Part shown: positions 32,761 through 45,720 of the stretch, piece after piece
How positions within the stretch are numbered: the first letter of the stretch is position 1
Layout of the letters: each line of letters opens with the position of its first letter
Translations under genes and position numbers: made by a program
Assembly (NCBI GenBank): GCA_963920705.1
Contig: OY987237.1
Coordinates: 13,732,601-13,796,600, forward strand
Origin: Odiellus spinosus
Lineage: Eukaryota > Arthropoda > Arachnida > Opiliones > Phalangiidae
Direction: 5' to 3'
DNA length: 64,000 nt
Notes under the pieces: model-generated
What the model saw: the letters and a program-made list of their open reading frames with translations, nothing else
The model's database searches: none
What the model was told of the DNA's origin: nothing

Positions 32761-34671
32761 ATCAAACAGAGTTGACAGCAACGTCCAAGCTGTAAACTAA
32801 ACCTACTTCTATATAGAAATTAAGTACGTAAATAGATGGATTCCTAGCGTTTCACACGCTGAAATTTGAAAGTGATTGTCTGACCCTTAGTAAAAATTCA
32901 AGTTGAATTAGCAACACACGCTGAGCTGGGTTGCCTTTATCTCTAAGGAAAAATAAAATAATAGAGCCTAACTTCGTACGCGATGCCTATTTGAGGTGAA
33001 ATTAGACTACAAACGTAGCTTAAATTATATCATAGCTTCCTACAATCCTTAAGAAACGATAGATTTTAAGTTATCGAAATTATTTGTACGAACTGAAATT
33101 TCAAACTAATAATATTGTTTATACGTCTTGATTTGAGTTTGCAAAAGGTAAAAGGCAAATAGATTAAAGGTAGCCCTGTGTTATATTGAAAACTAAGGTG
33201 ATTCTTACGTATTATAGATAGGAAAGGGTGACAACGAGGTCAGTGGAGCGTTGGTAAAAAAAAAAGGGAGGTGGAAACATTGTTCATGGACGGTTAAAAT
33301 GAGCAGTGCCGTATTTAGAATATTCAGCGTTTAGAAAATTAGAGATAGAAGCCATTTTCATATTTAAAAGGCTTCGCATCAGTAGAATTTTCAACTGATA
33401 ATGATTTTAGAGTTGCTTTAAAGCTAAGATAAATATAACTAACCAAATTTTGGATCGGATAAGCCGAAATTACAATATACAGAAAGTTATCACATAAATA
33501 TATAAAATAGACAAACCGTTATTATTCGTTAACTTATTCGTAAAATATCTGAACTAAATCCCTTTAAATTACAGCATGACATAATACAAAGCTAACCTTG
33601 ATACGCACTGCATTCTATATGTGATACGCGACACCTTATTTTAACTATTCCTCTCCCAAGCTTTTAGTATAAGAATAAAGAAAGGTGCCTTCATCTATAG
33701 TCAATTTCAAATAAAATTGTCAGTAGGGACAAAACATAACCACCTGTTATCTCTAAAATAAACTTAATTAGAGATATTGGTAGCCTAGCTTTGTACGTTA
33801 CGCCAATTCGAAGTGAATTAGACTACATATAGGAACTAAATAGATTTTTTGTTAGCGCATCGCATGCCCTTCCAACCTTTTTCTCGCGCTCTTTCGTCCC
33901 CCCTAATTAAATTAGTGTAGTGGAAAAGAACGGGGAATGAATGGAGCGTAAAGGGTGGCCCGGGAATGTTTTTTTTTTCATTCAATTTCAATTGACAGCG
34001 AAATTTTAAGCTCGGCTTTACGTAAACCTACAATCAAACCATAGAGATAAACAGTAGCATACGTTTATACACGCTGCAAACTCTAATAGAGTTAGATTAT
34101 AATATATTACACCTGGAGTTTACATCAAGTACGAAGCTAGATTACAGTTTATCTTAAGGATGAACGATTTCTTAGGGTTTTTAGTGGAAGATTTTGCTTC
34201 GTATACGCTGTATATTAAAACTGATACGAACTAAAGGACCCAAGCGAGTCGTAACAATGTCATTTGACAGTGAAAGTTAAAGTTAGGCCGGCGTTAATTG
34301 ATAGCCGAGGCCAGAAACCCAAGCTTTTATCATAGTACTTACTGTCCGATTAGAAAGAAGGTCTCTAAGCTTTTCTTTATGATAAGATTTTTTAAACTTT
34401 ACCCATTTCTTTCTCAACCTTTTTTCCGTAAAGATTAAAATAAAAAATTATTTAGTTTATCGATTTGGAAGAGAAAGATAACTATATTATAATGAGACAT
34501 AAATTTATATAACGTGGTGTTTTTTTTTTACACGTTTTTTAAAGTGAGTGTGTTAGCAATTTTTCGAAGGCCAAATTTTACACCTCCGAATTGATGCGTA
34601 AAAAATTTAAAAATTAAAATAAGAAATCTTATGAGTTTCATAACCCTTTAAAAAGAGGCTGGCACTTTAAA
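32761..34671. other. unassigned stretch with the degenerate recurring word
   Basis: Related phrases, TAACTTCGTACGCGATGCC (near 32970), TAGCTTTGTACGTTACGCC (near 33785), CGTTTATACACGCTGCAAAC (near 34060) and TTGCTTCGTATACGCTG (near 34195), are each followed by an AATTAGA- or AACTGATA-like tail. They read as decayed copies of one ancestral repeat. No gene. Confidence 0.4.
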
Positions 34672-35156
34672 CAGGGTTGCCACAGTTTTTTCAGATTCAA
34701 ATTAACTGACTTTTCCAGGTTTTTCCCTGACCTTTTCCAACGATTTTCCCTGACTGTTTCAGCTAATTCTAATTTGTCTGTATTTTCCTCGGCCGACATA
34801 TTTTTCATAAAAAGCGCTACAAATTTAGCAATTGGGTTCGCCAAACTTTTTGCACAACTGTCACAGTCAGCTTAAAATCTTTTCCGCGAATAATTATTGT
34901 AATTTTCTGGCTTCTTGAAAGATTTTTAAATTCCCTGACTTTTCCCCGACTTTTTAAAATATTTTAAAATTCCCTGACTTTTTTGGTTCATTTTCAAATT
35001 CCCTGACTTTTTTGGTTCATTTTCAAATTCCCTGACTTTTTTGGTTCATTTTCAAATTCCCTGACTTTTTTGGTTCATTTTCAAATTCCCTGACTTTTTT
35101 GGTTCATTTTCAAATTCCCTGACTTTTCCCTGTTTTCCCTGACCTGTGGCAACCCC
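34672..35156 (+). mobile_element. family D copy 5, mildly expanded
   Basis: CAGGGTTGCCACAG to CTGTGGCAACCCC. The central part is diverged (TAATTCTAATTTGTCTG). It contains the five-unit array at 34971-35120. Confidence 0.8.
34971..35120. repeat. 29-bp minisatellite, 5 units
   Basis: Unit TTCCCTGACTTTTTTGG plus TTCATTTTCAAA, the same word expanded in D4. Units are essentially identical. Confidence 0.93.
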
Positions 35157-36427
35157 GAGTCTTAATTACAAATACGATTCTAAATATGTCATAAAAAGAA
35201 ATTAACGCGACAGTAAAAATATTTTATAATCACCATTTTCGAAATTTTAAAACATAAATTCCAGGCAATAATACGTCAACACTATGATCGCGTGGCTATT
35301 GTAGAACCTACAGTTGATTCTCGCGCGTTCTGGCACGTGATAAGGTCGCTTTCGCGCGGCGTTTTTCGTAAAAGTACTTAATTCAGAAAATCCAAGCTTT
35401 CGTATCAAAATTTGGAAACTAGTACGTCATATAACGGGAAAAAATTAATTTTAAAACAGCGTCACTTTAAGCATTTCATAAACCCTTTAACGGTTATAGC
35501 TTTGAAATCTATTTCTTTTTATAAACCGGGAAATTCATCATTTGTAATGGGAAATTCGGCAGGGCGAATTCAATATTAAGCCCAGATAATTTAGACCGGG
35601 TTATTGGGGAATCGAACACTCCCCTTTTCAATCGTCTTTGGATAAAAATAAAAAAAAAATTGGTATTCAATTTTCTGTTCATTGACATGCTGTTAGGGTT
35701 CACCCCTTTCCACGGGGCAAGTTAGGCTTTAAATTATTAGTCGAACTACAATAGAGTTGGTTCGTATATACGCGCCCCCAAATAATATATTTCAAAATTT
35801 TCTTTTTCTTTTTTAAACGTTATATATTAATGTTCAAAAGTGCTGATTTATTAATTTGAAAATCTGTTGGAAATATTTTAATTAATTTCGAATCACTGTA
35901 TAATTAATTCACTGTTAAGGTAAATGACCCGAATTTATACGAATGGTTTAGTTTCGTAAACATTCACTGAAGTTTATATTAAATTATACGATTATTAAGT
36001 GGTAATACAAGTATGGTACGATCTCCTAACTTGGTAACCTATTGGTACACTTTTCTTTAAAAATTCGTAACTTTAGTTTGACTGACTCGAATTAAGGTTA
36101 ATAGGGCTCGTTTTGTAGACGTCATATAGGGCTATTTGGAGAAAAATCATCGCCACACTAGGAATATATCCTCGGAAGATAAGACGCTAATTAGCCAACC
36201 CCACAAATTTGGCAAATTATATGGGAATTTTATTGAAAATTTAATTTTAGGCCCCTGGAAATAAGGTTTAACGGTCTTGTGAAAAATCCCACGTTTAAGT
36301 AAAAATAGCCCCCCCCCCCCCCCAATAAACCACTTTATATTATTAATTTTGCCAATTTAATTAGAAAAATGTAGAAATTAATATTAGGACCAAAATTTTG
36401 GATTAAATGCAGAGGATTACATAATAC
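35157..36427. other. unassigned stretch with a C run
   Basis: A run of 15 C at 36309-36323. The minus frame at 35509-35703 has no ATG at its start and no features. Confidence 0.4.
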
Positions 36428-36845
36428 CAGAGGTATATAATAACCCCCTTCGGGGGAAAGTATGAAAGCCCCTATACTACCAATGCTAAAAATCACGAAC
36501 AACAAGAGCCCGCTGCTGACTATCTAGGAAACTAGCTCGCGCTGGACTTCTCAATGTCGCTACTCTAGTAAATGGTCTTTGTATAAACAAGACGGCTCGA
36601 TTTGTGTTTAGAACTTCCTGTCTCAGGAGTCAGGCTGTCTGTTAAAATGGAGTCGAAGGTTGACTTCAGCTCGCGAGTTCCGGAAGTGCGCGTAGGGAAA
36701 ATTTAGTGACGTTCAAAATGGTGTAACTATTTTTTGGGAGTAAAGCGGTGTGTCGATCCGCCGCGATTTACGCCGGGCACTCGTTGTTCGTCGATTTTGC
36801 CTACCTTTCATACTTCCCCCCGAAGGGGGTTATTATATACCTCTG
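36428..36845 (+). mobile_element. MITE-C copy 2
   Basis: 418 bp, exact TSD ATAATAC at 36421-36427 and 36846-36852. Close to copy 3 in sequence and orientation. Keeps the arm hairpins and TTCCGGAAGTGCGCG. Confidence 0.92.
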
Positions 36846-38470
36846 ATAATACGAAATTGTGTTTTACACAAAATTTGTTCACCATAAAATAATTTCTAAA
36901 CTTACAATAATATAAAAATATTCTACGAGACTTCTACTAAAATACTTTTAACCTAAAACTTATACACGTAAAAAACCACAAAAGATCAATTTAGAACTAT
37001 TTTCTATAAAATATACGTTTTACATTCTCTTTCAAAAAGATCCCAACCCCCAAAACTCTCCATTCTCAATTTAAGTCCAAAACGGCTGGAAAATCTTTAC
37101 CAATTCCAACTTAAATCGGGCCACGTAACGTTCTCGGAGAGAATTTAGACCAATAGATGCCCGGACGGCAACCAACTGAACCCAGGGAGCTTTTGTAGAC
37201 ACAATTCAATCCCTACTGTCCTCCAACGATTCGTAAAAACTACTTTTATTCTCTACTAGATTTAACCTTAGGTATCTTTACGCCATACTCTTCTCTATAT
37301 TGTTTTCGTATTATTATATGATACGCTATTCGAGTGGTAGAAAACCGAATTAAAGAAAGTCATATCGTCAAGGGAAACGAGCTAGAACGCGCGTGCTGTG
37401 TGCCCTTTCAAAAACGCGGGGGATTTAGTAGTACCAATGGTAGAGGGGAGTACCCCCAAGCCCGTTCTTTCCCGCTAAAATCCAGCATTCGGAGACGAAA
37501 GGTTAGACTCACTGTCATAAACAGCTGCAACCTCATAAAAAGAACCTCTGAGAGATGACACGGGCTTCGTTCGCATTTATGCTATTTATAACAAAAATAT
37601 AACTGAAACTTACGACCGCACTCGCGTTAAAAAAGTTTAATTTTGGTTTGGGAAACTTGGGGCTTTTTTTTTAGGTTTCTATAGACAATTTTCCCCTTCA
37701 AAGTCTCCTACAGCTACACACATAACTACAAACTAAATAAAACGGAGCATATATATAAAGGTTTCAACCTAGAAAATTACTTAAATTCCCATTGAAAAAC
37801 TGGTTGTATTAAAGATTTTTGATGCATCTAAAGAATGAAATTTTACATATAAGGCACCATATACATTTTGATTGAATTTTTTTCTAGTAAACTTTCAAGT
37901 ATTCAATGGAACCTAACCATTTTTCTATTTGGGGTTCTGTGAAGTTTTGTTAACATGTTTTAGTAAATTGTAAAAATCTATTAATGCCAAAAGTTCATAA
38001 CCTCACCTCTTTTAACTTGGGTCAAAGATTTATCAGATGCTTATTAATTACCTAGACGGTTTAATTATCACTTCTGACAATATGTGACTTAACCACGCGA
38101 ATGATAAATTAATTTTGTAATTAAATTAAGTTAGTTTCAAGTAAAACTTAATATTAAATGAAATGAAAAAACTAAATATAATCTAAATGAGAACAAACCA
38201 TATTAAAATAGAAAACTGGCTGTGAATAAATCAAATTTTGAAAGAGGACTACCCCTGCTGCGCGCGAGTGATGCGGGTAGCATCGTCTTCAGTATCCCTA
38301 TATTGCTTGGCATTCTTACAAAACTGCTATAAACCTATAGATAATACAGGTTTTATCAATATAAAATTAAGCCATTCTTACACTGATTGTGGACGGAAAA
38401 AACAGAAAACGCAAAATCCCCTTAAAGTTGGAACGTTTTAGAGAATTATGGTTTCCAAAATAAATAAAAA
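36846..38470. other. unassigned stretch
   Basis: A GC-richer patch at 37330-37560 carries a frame that starts at GTG. No promoter or splice evidence ties it to a gene. Confidence 0.45.
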
Positions 38471-38807
38471 CAGAAGCCGATGAAACCCTCCTTTGAAGTC
38501 TATTACTCCCGGGTCTTGTCTACCCCTCTCTGTATGGGTTATTCTCAAAAGGCGCGATCCGTACGCCTCCTAACGGTAGATGTTTTCGGAGCGGGAGCTC
38601 GTCGAGCGAATATCTCTAGCAGCCTCGGAGTTCGTCCAAAAAACGTCGTCGTTTGTGGAGAGAGAGAATTTCTAATTTTCCGTAGACAGGGGGGATGAAG
38701 TAGGACCCCTTCTAACTCGTAAAATTGGGAATTTTACCCATACAGAGAGGAGCGCTATATGGAACATTGGAGTAGTAGACTTCAAAGGAGGGTTTCATCG
38801 GTTTCTG
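38471..38807 (+). mobile_element. MITE-A copy 13
   Basis: 337 bp, subfamily I, 3' end GGTTTCTG. Flanks ATAAAAA and GTAATAT do not match. Confidence 0.92.
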
Positions 38808-39007
38808 GTAATATGTAGGAAATCAGAATAAACCACCTGAAAGCAATAATTAAGTATGTAAATTTCGTTCGCTTTCCATTCTACAAAAATGGTTGAAATT
38901 AAGGTGAAGTTATAGTGGTTAATTCGAAAATTATCAGGGTTTTTGTGAATTTGTTATAAAAAAAGAGGTTTTAACTATTTAAAATTAGAATAATTGAAGC
39001 TTTACAC

Positions 39008-39105
39008 GAAGAAGTTGTTTAACCGATCTCCGTGAATCCCGCTAAGCCTATTTGTTTTGTAAAATTTGTATTGGTGGATTAGTAGGTTGCATTCTCACTT
39101 TATGG
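39008..39105. mobile_element. family E copy 5, fragment
   Basis: Keeps GAATCCCGCTAAGCCTATTT and the end GGTTGCATTCTCACTTTA, with the middle largely deleted. Confidence 0.6.
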
Positions 39106-39921
39106 GAAAATAATAGTTGAAAATAATACTCCAATTTTTATTAATTTTTGGAACCTTTTGCAATTATAAGACACAATTTTGGTCTTTTCAAATTAATTTC
39201 GAATGTTTTGGTTAAGTTTTCGTGAAGATTCCAAAAAACAAAAGAAACGTCAGTTTTAAATTTAACTCAAATTTTCGCTTTTAGATAAGTTACTTTCGCT
39301 TTCAGACGCCAGCTCAGAATTCTTTACATTTGAAAACGACATTGTATTTTCTGTATCCATGTATGTATAGTCTATCAAAGCAACCTATCTCGCGCGGGTT
39401 GGGGTGAGTTATTCTAATAGCTTTAAGATTAATAGTCGTACGAAATCAATATCTCAAAAAAGGAGAAAATCCGAGAGAAAGACAAATTTTGGCGACGCAG
39501 ACATAGAGGGACATAAACTAGCGAAAAAATGAACTTATTCAAATAATGGAGTTATCTTGTTTTTAGACGTTATAATACAACTGGGAAATAATAGAAAAAT
39601 ATTTTATCTTTCTCCCTAGTATTTTGTTTCATCTTCCGAAAAGAAAATTTTCGAAGAAAACGTAAATTAATCATAAAGAGAGCGAATTTTTAATTTTAAA
39701 AATTTTAGCTTAAAATGGAAAAACCATGGATGATGTATACTTAAATTCTTGGGATTGGTTTCGAATGAGATGAAAGCGAAAAAACAAAGTTTAAAAAATT
39801 AATTACATCTTGTTTTTCAAAGGGATAATGAAGTAAAAACATAATTATGATGTATATTTTTAAGAATATTTGAATACTTCAATAATATATTAAAAATAAA
39901 ATATCATCATTAACCTTTTAA
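39106..39921. other. unassigned AT-rich stretch
   Basis: CAAAGGGATAATGAAG near 39819 resembles a TTAA-type MITE end. Nothing else. Confidence 0.4.
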
Positions 39922-40252
39922 CAGAAGTAGATGAAACCCTCCTTTGAAGTCTATTACTCTTGTCTACCCCTCTCTGTATGGGTTAGTTTCAAAAAGCGCG
40001 ATTCGTACGCCTACTAACGGTAGATATTTTCGGAGCGGGAGTTCGTCGAGCGAATATCTCTAGGAGCCTTGGAGTTCGTCAAACAAACGTCGTCGTTTGT
40101 GGAGAGAGAGAATTTCCTATTTTCCGTAGACAGGGGGGTATGAAGTAGGACCCCTCCGATCTCGTAAAATTGTGAATTTTACCCATACAGAGAGGAGCGC
40201 TATATCGAACAATAGAGTAGTAGACTTCAAAGGAAGGTTTCATCGGCTTCTG
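39922..40252 (+). mobile_element. MITE-A copy 14
   Basis: Exact TSD CTTTTAA at 39915-39921 and 40253-40259. Subfamily II, GTAGATG at the 5' terminus, 331 bp. Confidence 0.93.
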
Positions 40253-41381
40253 CTTTTAATTAAGGTTTGGGTATTTGAAGTGTTTCTAGACTGAAAATAT
40301 CACTAGCGCGAATAACATTTCTTAGTGAATTTAAGCAAATAAGCTCTAACAACGCTTATGAGCCGGAAAACAAGAAAAAAAAATCAAAGTTAATACGCTT
40401 TAATAAAAAACGTTATACAAAATGCAAAAGACGTCAGGATAAATTTTAAAACTAATTTACTAGAATGCGAAAGATTTGAATAATGAAAAAGAGACATTTT
40501 TAACAAGAAACCAAAGCAAGTATACCGCGTATATACTGAGTAACTTGACATATCTCCTTCCACCAACCCATCTCGACCTTTCTTTTAGTTTTTTTCCTTA
40601 CATTTTCGAGTGGAAAAACTTTGAAATAGAAATGAAGTTACATTCTAAGAAAGCCTTACAATCCCGAAGAGAAATCTCGATTAGACTCTTTAAAAATTAA
40701 ACTAATTTCAAGAATACAATCGAACGTAGAATTTTTGGCCCTTACGAATTTAATTTTCAAGATTGTAGAAAACAAACGACATTTGCACGTTGGATACGAG
40801 GCTCGTGCTGATTCAAAGTCAAATTAAGTTTGCAGCGAGGAACAATAGCTAATCTTAATCAAATTTCTATCGCAATTCTTTTACGAGATACTTTTACACG
40901 CGCTAACAACTTAAATTGATACGAAAATAGAAATTATTCAAATTTAGATTTCAATTCGTATAAATACGAATAACATTTATTTCTTATTCGTTTCTTAGTT
41001 AGATGAAAGAGTGCTTAGAACGGTACACGTTGAAAATTCCGCGTGATTCTAACAATGGAACTAGCTGCTCAGAAAGCGTACAAAATAGAATGGAGGCATT
41101 AAGAGTCGCTAAGGAAGACCTATAGAGATTGTCCATCGTAATAAATGGAACGCGTACGAAGGCAAGTAAAGGGTTATTAACTCATCTGGTCGCTTACTGA
41201 CATTTCCTACTCTTTCTTAACAATGTATAATTCGGAGAAAGATTCCTCGTAAGGACCTCACTAGTACCAAAACCTCCTAAATTACCCTATCCAATTAGGG
41301 CAAGCTGTTCTCGGAAGTTAGATTACGTTCTACAAAAGGGGGTTGGAACCATTTTCTCGTCTTGCTATATAGACTCAATCC
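40253..41381. other. unassigned stretch with the degenerate recurring word
   Basis: GGCTCGTGCTGATTCAAAG (near 40800) and TTTTACACGCGCTAACAAC (near 40888) belong to the same decayed word as at 33-34 kb. A frame at 40476-40700 lacks an ATG start. Confidence 0.4.
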
Positions 41382-41385
41382 TTAA

Positions 41386-41680
41386 AGGGCAAATGAAAAG
41401 CAAAACTAGGACGCTAATTTTATTGAAATTATTTCATAATTTTATCATCAAGTTTCCTAAATAAATAAACTTAGAATATAAAATGGAAAAAAGTACATTA
41501 AAAATTTTAAATCCAATTTTTATGGTTTATATTCTATAATTAGACTTACGTATAGGTTTAGCTATGCTTGAAATTTAAAGGTGCAAGCTGATTGGTTGAT
41601 TGTTCTAAATAAAAAAAGATTTTAAGCCTAACTCATTTTTAAAGATAAACAAATTTTAAAATTTATTTTTCATCTTCTCT
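41386..41680. mobile_element. TTAA-type MITE (J2)
   Basis: AGGGCAAATGAAAAGCAAA at the left pairs with the inverted AGAGAAGATGAAAAATAAA at the right. TTAA flanks both sides (41382-41385, 41681-41684). 295 bp, AT-rich, non-coding. Confidence 0.55.
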
Positions 41681-41684
41681 TTAA

Positions 41685-42842
41685 CCCTTTCCTTTCTAGA
41701 GTTGTTGGATTCTATGTTCGACGAATTTGAATCAATAACGTGACGTTAAAGAAACCAGAAAAGGTGGGAAGACTTTGGAAAAGCAATCAATCAAGTCCAG
41801 CATCGTACGCGTTGATTCAAATAAGTATAATACACTAACTACCAAGTTACTTCCTCATCTACAGTGCATTCGAGTTAATTGAACGAATAAGGGTACGTTT
41901 GGGGCAAGGATAAATAAACTAGACTAACTAATTCAGGCTCGTACGAATTGTCTCAAATAAAATGAACAGAAAGTATCGCAACACCCAAGCATATACTGCT
42001 AGCTCACGGTAACACGAACCAACTGAGGGTGAAGGGTATATACGGGTTCTTCCTTGTCATTGATAGACAGGGATTGGGTCTGTATACCACGCACGCAGTT
42101 TACTGTACCCCCGCGAGCGCTCCTAATTACGACCTTTGAACCCCATAAGTTAAACTCCCGCTAAACCACCCCCATTCTTAACTTGGGTATACTACACACG
42201 GTATTAACACGTTATAATAGAAGTTGAGGGAACCTTTAAAGAGATTGTGACACGAAGTAGTTTAAAAATTAAACATATTGAAGTTTCAAATTCCTTCTAC
42301 GATTTGAAGCAGGAAAGTTAGTCTCAAAGAATATTATTATTAACTTCTGTTAGTAGTAATCGAAAAAAATTTGTCTGCATGAAGCTCAGCTATAAATTTA
42401 AATTCATTATAGGAAATATGGCATTTTCCTATTCAAAATATATAGGATTATACAGGACACACAAATTTGAGTCAAAATAACTCTTAAAAACTGAAAAAAT
42501 ATTTTACAGTTAGGAATTACTATAACAATTGGACTTGACCGAAACTTTATGAGTTTGATTAACCTCCACCCACCCTTTTAGGATGCTACAGACGTGTGAG
42601 CCTCGGCTAATAAGCTTTACTTATAAGCAACATTAGATAAGAAGTTTTCAATCGCGAAATGTGTCCTTAGATAAATAAGTACCTAGGAAAAATGGTCTAG
42701 GTATAAACTTTATATGACATTTACAGGATAATATAGGACGAGTGTGAAAATATAGGACTGAATAGGAATTAATAGGACCACTGGGCTGCCTGAGTCTGTC
42801 AAAAATGTATTTCCTGATACAAATAGATCTAATTCGTGATAG
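41685..42842. other. unassigned stretch
   Basis: Further variants of the degenerate word near 41810 (GCATCGTACGCGTTGATTC) and 41937. No gene. Confidence 0.4.
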
Positions 42843-43179
42843 CAGAAGCCGATGAAACCCTCCTTTGAAGTCTACTACTCCAATGTTCCATATAGCGCTC
42901 CTCTCTGTATGGGTAAAATTCACAATTTTACGAGTTAGAAGGGGTCCTACTTCATCCCTCCTGTCTACAGAAAATTGGAAATTCTCTCTCTCCACAAACG
43001 ACGACGTTTTTTGGACGAACTCCAAGGCTGCTAGAGATATTCGCTCGACGAACTCCCGCTCCGAAAACATCTACCGTTAGGAGGCGTACGAATCGCGCCT
43101 TTTGAGAATAACCCATACAGAGAGGGGTAGACAAGATCCGGGAGTAATAGACTTCAAAGGAGGGTTTCATCGGCTTCTG
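42843..43179 (-). mobile_element. MITE-A copy 15
   Basis: 337 bp, exact TSD GTGATAG at 42836-42842 and 43180-43186. Subfamily I. Longer frames that run out of it into flanking DNA are not genes. Confidence 0.95.
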
Positions 43180-44099
43180 GTGATAGGGAAAATGAATGCA
43201 AGAGCGTTATTAAACAAAATTTGCAGTATACTAATAAAATTATTTCATAATCCCTTTAAAAGAAATATAATATTTTACAACATTATGTCTATTTTACCCA
43301 TAGCCCCAATTTTCTTGGTCTATTTCGAGTACATTCTTATTTAGGACTGAGGGGGCTATAACTTTCGAAACTCACATCAGTAACGTCTTTGTTAACAACT
43401 AGTAACGTTCATTGACCGCGTCTTGTTACATAGATAGAGTACAAAATAGTTTAGAATCCATCGGGCCTCGGTTACACAATCGCTTCCAAAGAAAAACGGG
43501 CTATGCCCAACCGTTGGTACTCGAAGCTAGCTGCTAGAGCTACCTCAAACCATCCATCACAACAGTATTCAGGGCTCGCAAGAGCAGCCTTCTTTTTCTC
43601 CAAAAAAAAAAAAAAAAGAAAAAAAAAAAAGTTGCCCAAGATATTTTTTTCTACTTACTATACTTTTTAAAAGCCTTTCCTATTAAGGAACTATACTACG
43701 TTAGAGTTCAAGCTAAGTTTTAAAAACTACTTTCATCCCTATCGAGATTTAACATTACGTATTAATCCGTTAATATTTCATTTAAAATGCAAACTCCGAA
43801 TGAATTAAGCTACCACGAAACTGAAAAAAATTGCCCTGTCACTAAAATAGAAAGTATAATGTATCACAAGGTCTTTAAAATCTGAAGTTTAATTAAAGAT
43901 CATCAATAGGTAGAGTAGAAAAGATACACCATTGAATTCGTTACGGCTTTAGCCCAGGCGTTAAACTTTCGTGCATGGATGCTATTGTATTTCTAATCCG
44001 TAACCGAATATAAAGGACTTTAAAATTAAACCCTAGTTTAATTTATGCTAAATAAAAATGGAGATTTGTTTTTATTGGACACTTTTTTGTTGATTATAT
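43180..44099. other. unassigned stretch
   Basis: An A-rich run at about 43601-43630 and a TAATCCCT-TTAA end near 43250. Nothing gene-like. Confidence 0.4.
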
Positions 44100-44518
44100 C
44101 AGAGGTATATAATAACCCCCTTCGGGGGGAAGTATGAAAGCTCCTATACTACCAATGCTAAAAATCACGAACAACGAGAGCCCGCTGCTGACTATCTAGG
44201 CCACTAGCTCGCGCTGGACTTCTCAATGTCGCTACTCTAGTAAATGGTCTTTGTATAAACAAGACGGCTCGATTTGTGTTTAGAACTTCCTGTCTCGGGA
44301 GTCAGGCTGTCTGTTAAATTGGAGTCGAAGGTTGACTTCAGCTCGCGAGTTCCGGAAGTGAGCGTAGGGAATATTTAGTGAGGTTCAAAATGGTGTAACT
44401 ATTTTTTGGGAGTAAAGCGGTGTGTCGATCCGCCGCGATTTACGCCGGGCACTCGTTGTTCGTCGATTTTTGCCTACCTTTCATACTTCCCCCCGAAGGG
44501 GGTTATTATATAACTCTG
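44100..44518 (+). mobile_element. MITE-C copy 3, inside a tandem duplication
   Basis: 419 bp, exact TSD ATTATAT at 44093-44099 and 44519-44525. The left flank ends in ATTGGACACTTTTTTGTTG, which is also the end of the tandem unit on the right, so the element entered an existing tandem repeat. Confidence 0.92.
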
Positions 44519-44520
44519 AT

Positions 44521-44744
44521 TATATTAATTGCTATTTGAATAGGGCATTTTGAATTTTAGTGAGTAGAAAATCCGACCAATTGGATGAATACAATGATAT
44601 TTTTTTTTTACAATTATTGGACACTTTTTTGTCTATATTAATTGCTATAAAGTTAAGGGCATTTTGAATTTTAGTGAGTAGAAAATCCGACCAATTGGAT
44701 GAATACAATGATCATTTTTTTACAATTATTGGACACATTTTGTC
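44521..44744. repeat. tandem duplication, period 113 bp
   Basis: Two units with GGGCATTTTGAATTTTAGTG and AATCCGACCAATTGGATGAA, each ending in ATTGGACAC then TTTTGTC. A trace of an earlier unit stands left of MITE-C copy 3. Confidence 0.88.
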
Positions 44745-45720
44745 TAGAGTCTGGAATGTCTGCGATGTAGACCAAATCGATAAACGGTAACCCCAAAATT
44801 TAACCAAAATTTAAATTAAAACGACTAGACTATATATAAATCCGAATAATTATGTCGGTTTATTGAAGTAGAATTATAGGGGTATATTTATATTGTATGT
44901 TTATAGGACGAGACACGATTAAAATTTTAAATTATTAACTCTATAGAGTGGAAATATAATAATTGAATTTGTTTAAAAATTAAAGATTCGTGCACACAAG
45001 GTACTTTGAAACTGAAAAATTTGAAATCCAGGAATTGATATATAAATGAAAATTAATATTTGACTATTATTTTTTTCGACTTCTAGCACAACTGCCCAAG
45101 GAAAAGATCCACCAATCAAATCGTAAAGCTTTAAAAAGCGCCAATTAGAAATTTATAGACCATCTTACATCCATTTCAAAAGGTTTGCCTGGTGTCACAA
45201 TTAACAAATGCTTAATTCATCTATAAGTATACGAGATAAAAATATTCCAAAAATTTTCATATTCATATTTTTTAGCGAACTGACTCCGTAAACTAAAACC
45301 GGTTTCATCTTTTCAATTCATATTTTAAAATTCAAATACGGTGGTCCTGGGTCAATATTAAGTGACGAAATTGTTTGGAAAAGGAAAGCGTACAAATTTC
45401 CATAACTTTAGGAAACTTTACGGACAGTTAAGCTCACGTCAAAAGGTATTTGAAGAAATACTTCAACCAGAAGTCAAAAATAAAACAAGCAAAACATATT
45501 CAAATAAGGTCGTCTCGTATGGATGGGAAGAGGGATGAAGAAATAGAGCTTTTCTCCAAGAAAACAGAGAGGTCCGAGTGTTTTTATCGAATATCGATCA
45601 AAATCCAATATGGGACACGCAAAAACCCCTTTGCTTTTCTTTAGCTTCTTTAGGCCACACGTCACTCGTTCATTCGTTGTTGGCGAAGAATTTGCGGCGA
45701 AAGAGTAAAAGGGCTTTAAG
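44745..45720. other. unassigned stretch
   Basis: Overlapping frames on both strands at 45450-45737 have no start-context or domain support. Confidence 0.4.

Noticed and set aside
42648-43070. 140-codon minus-strand frame
   Set aside because: Half is MITE-A copy 15; the frame simply runs on into AT-rich flanking DNA.
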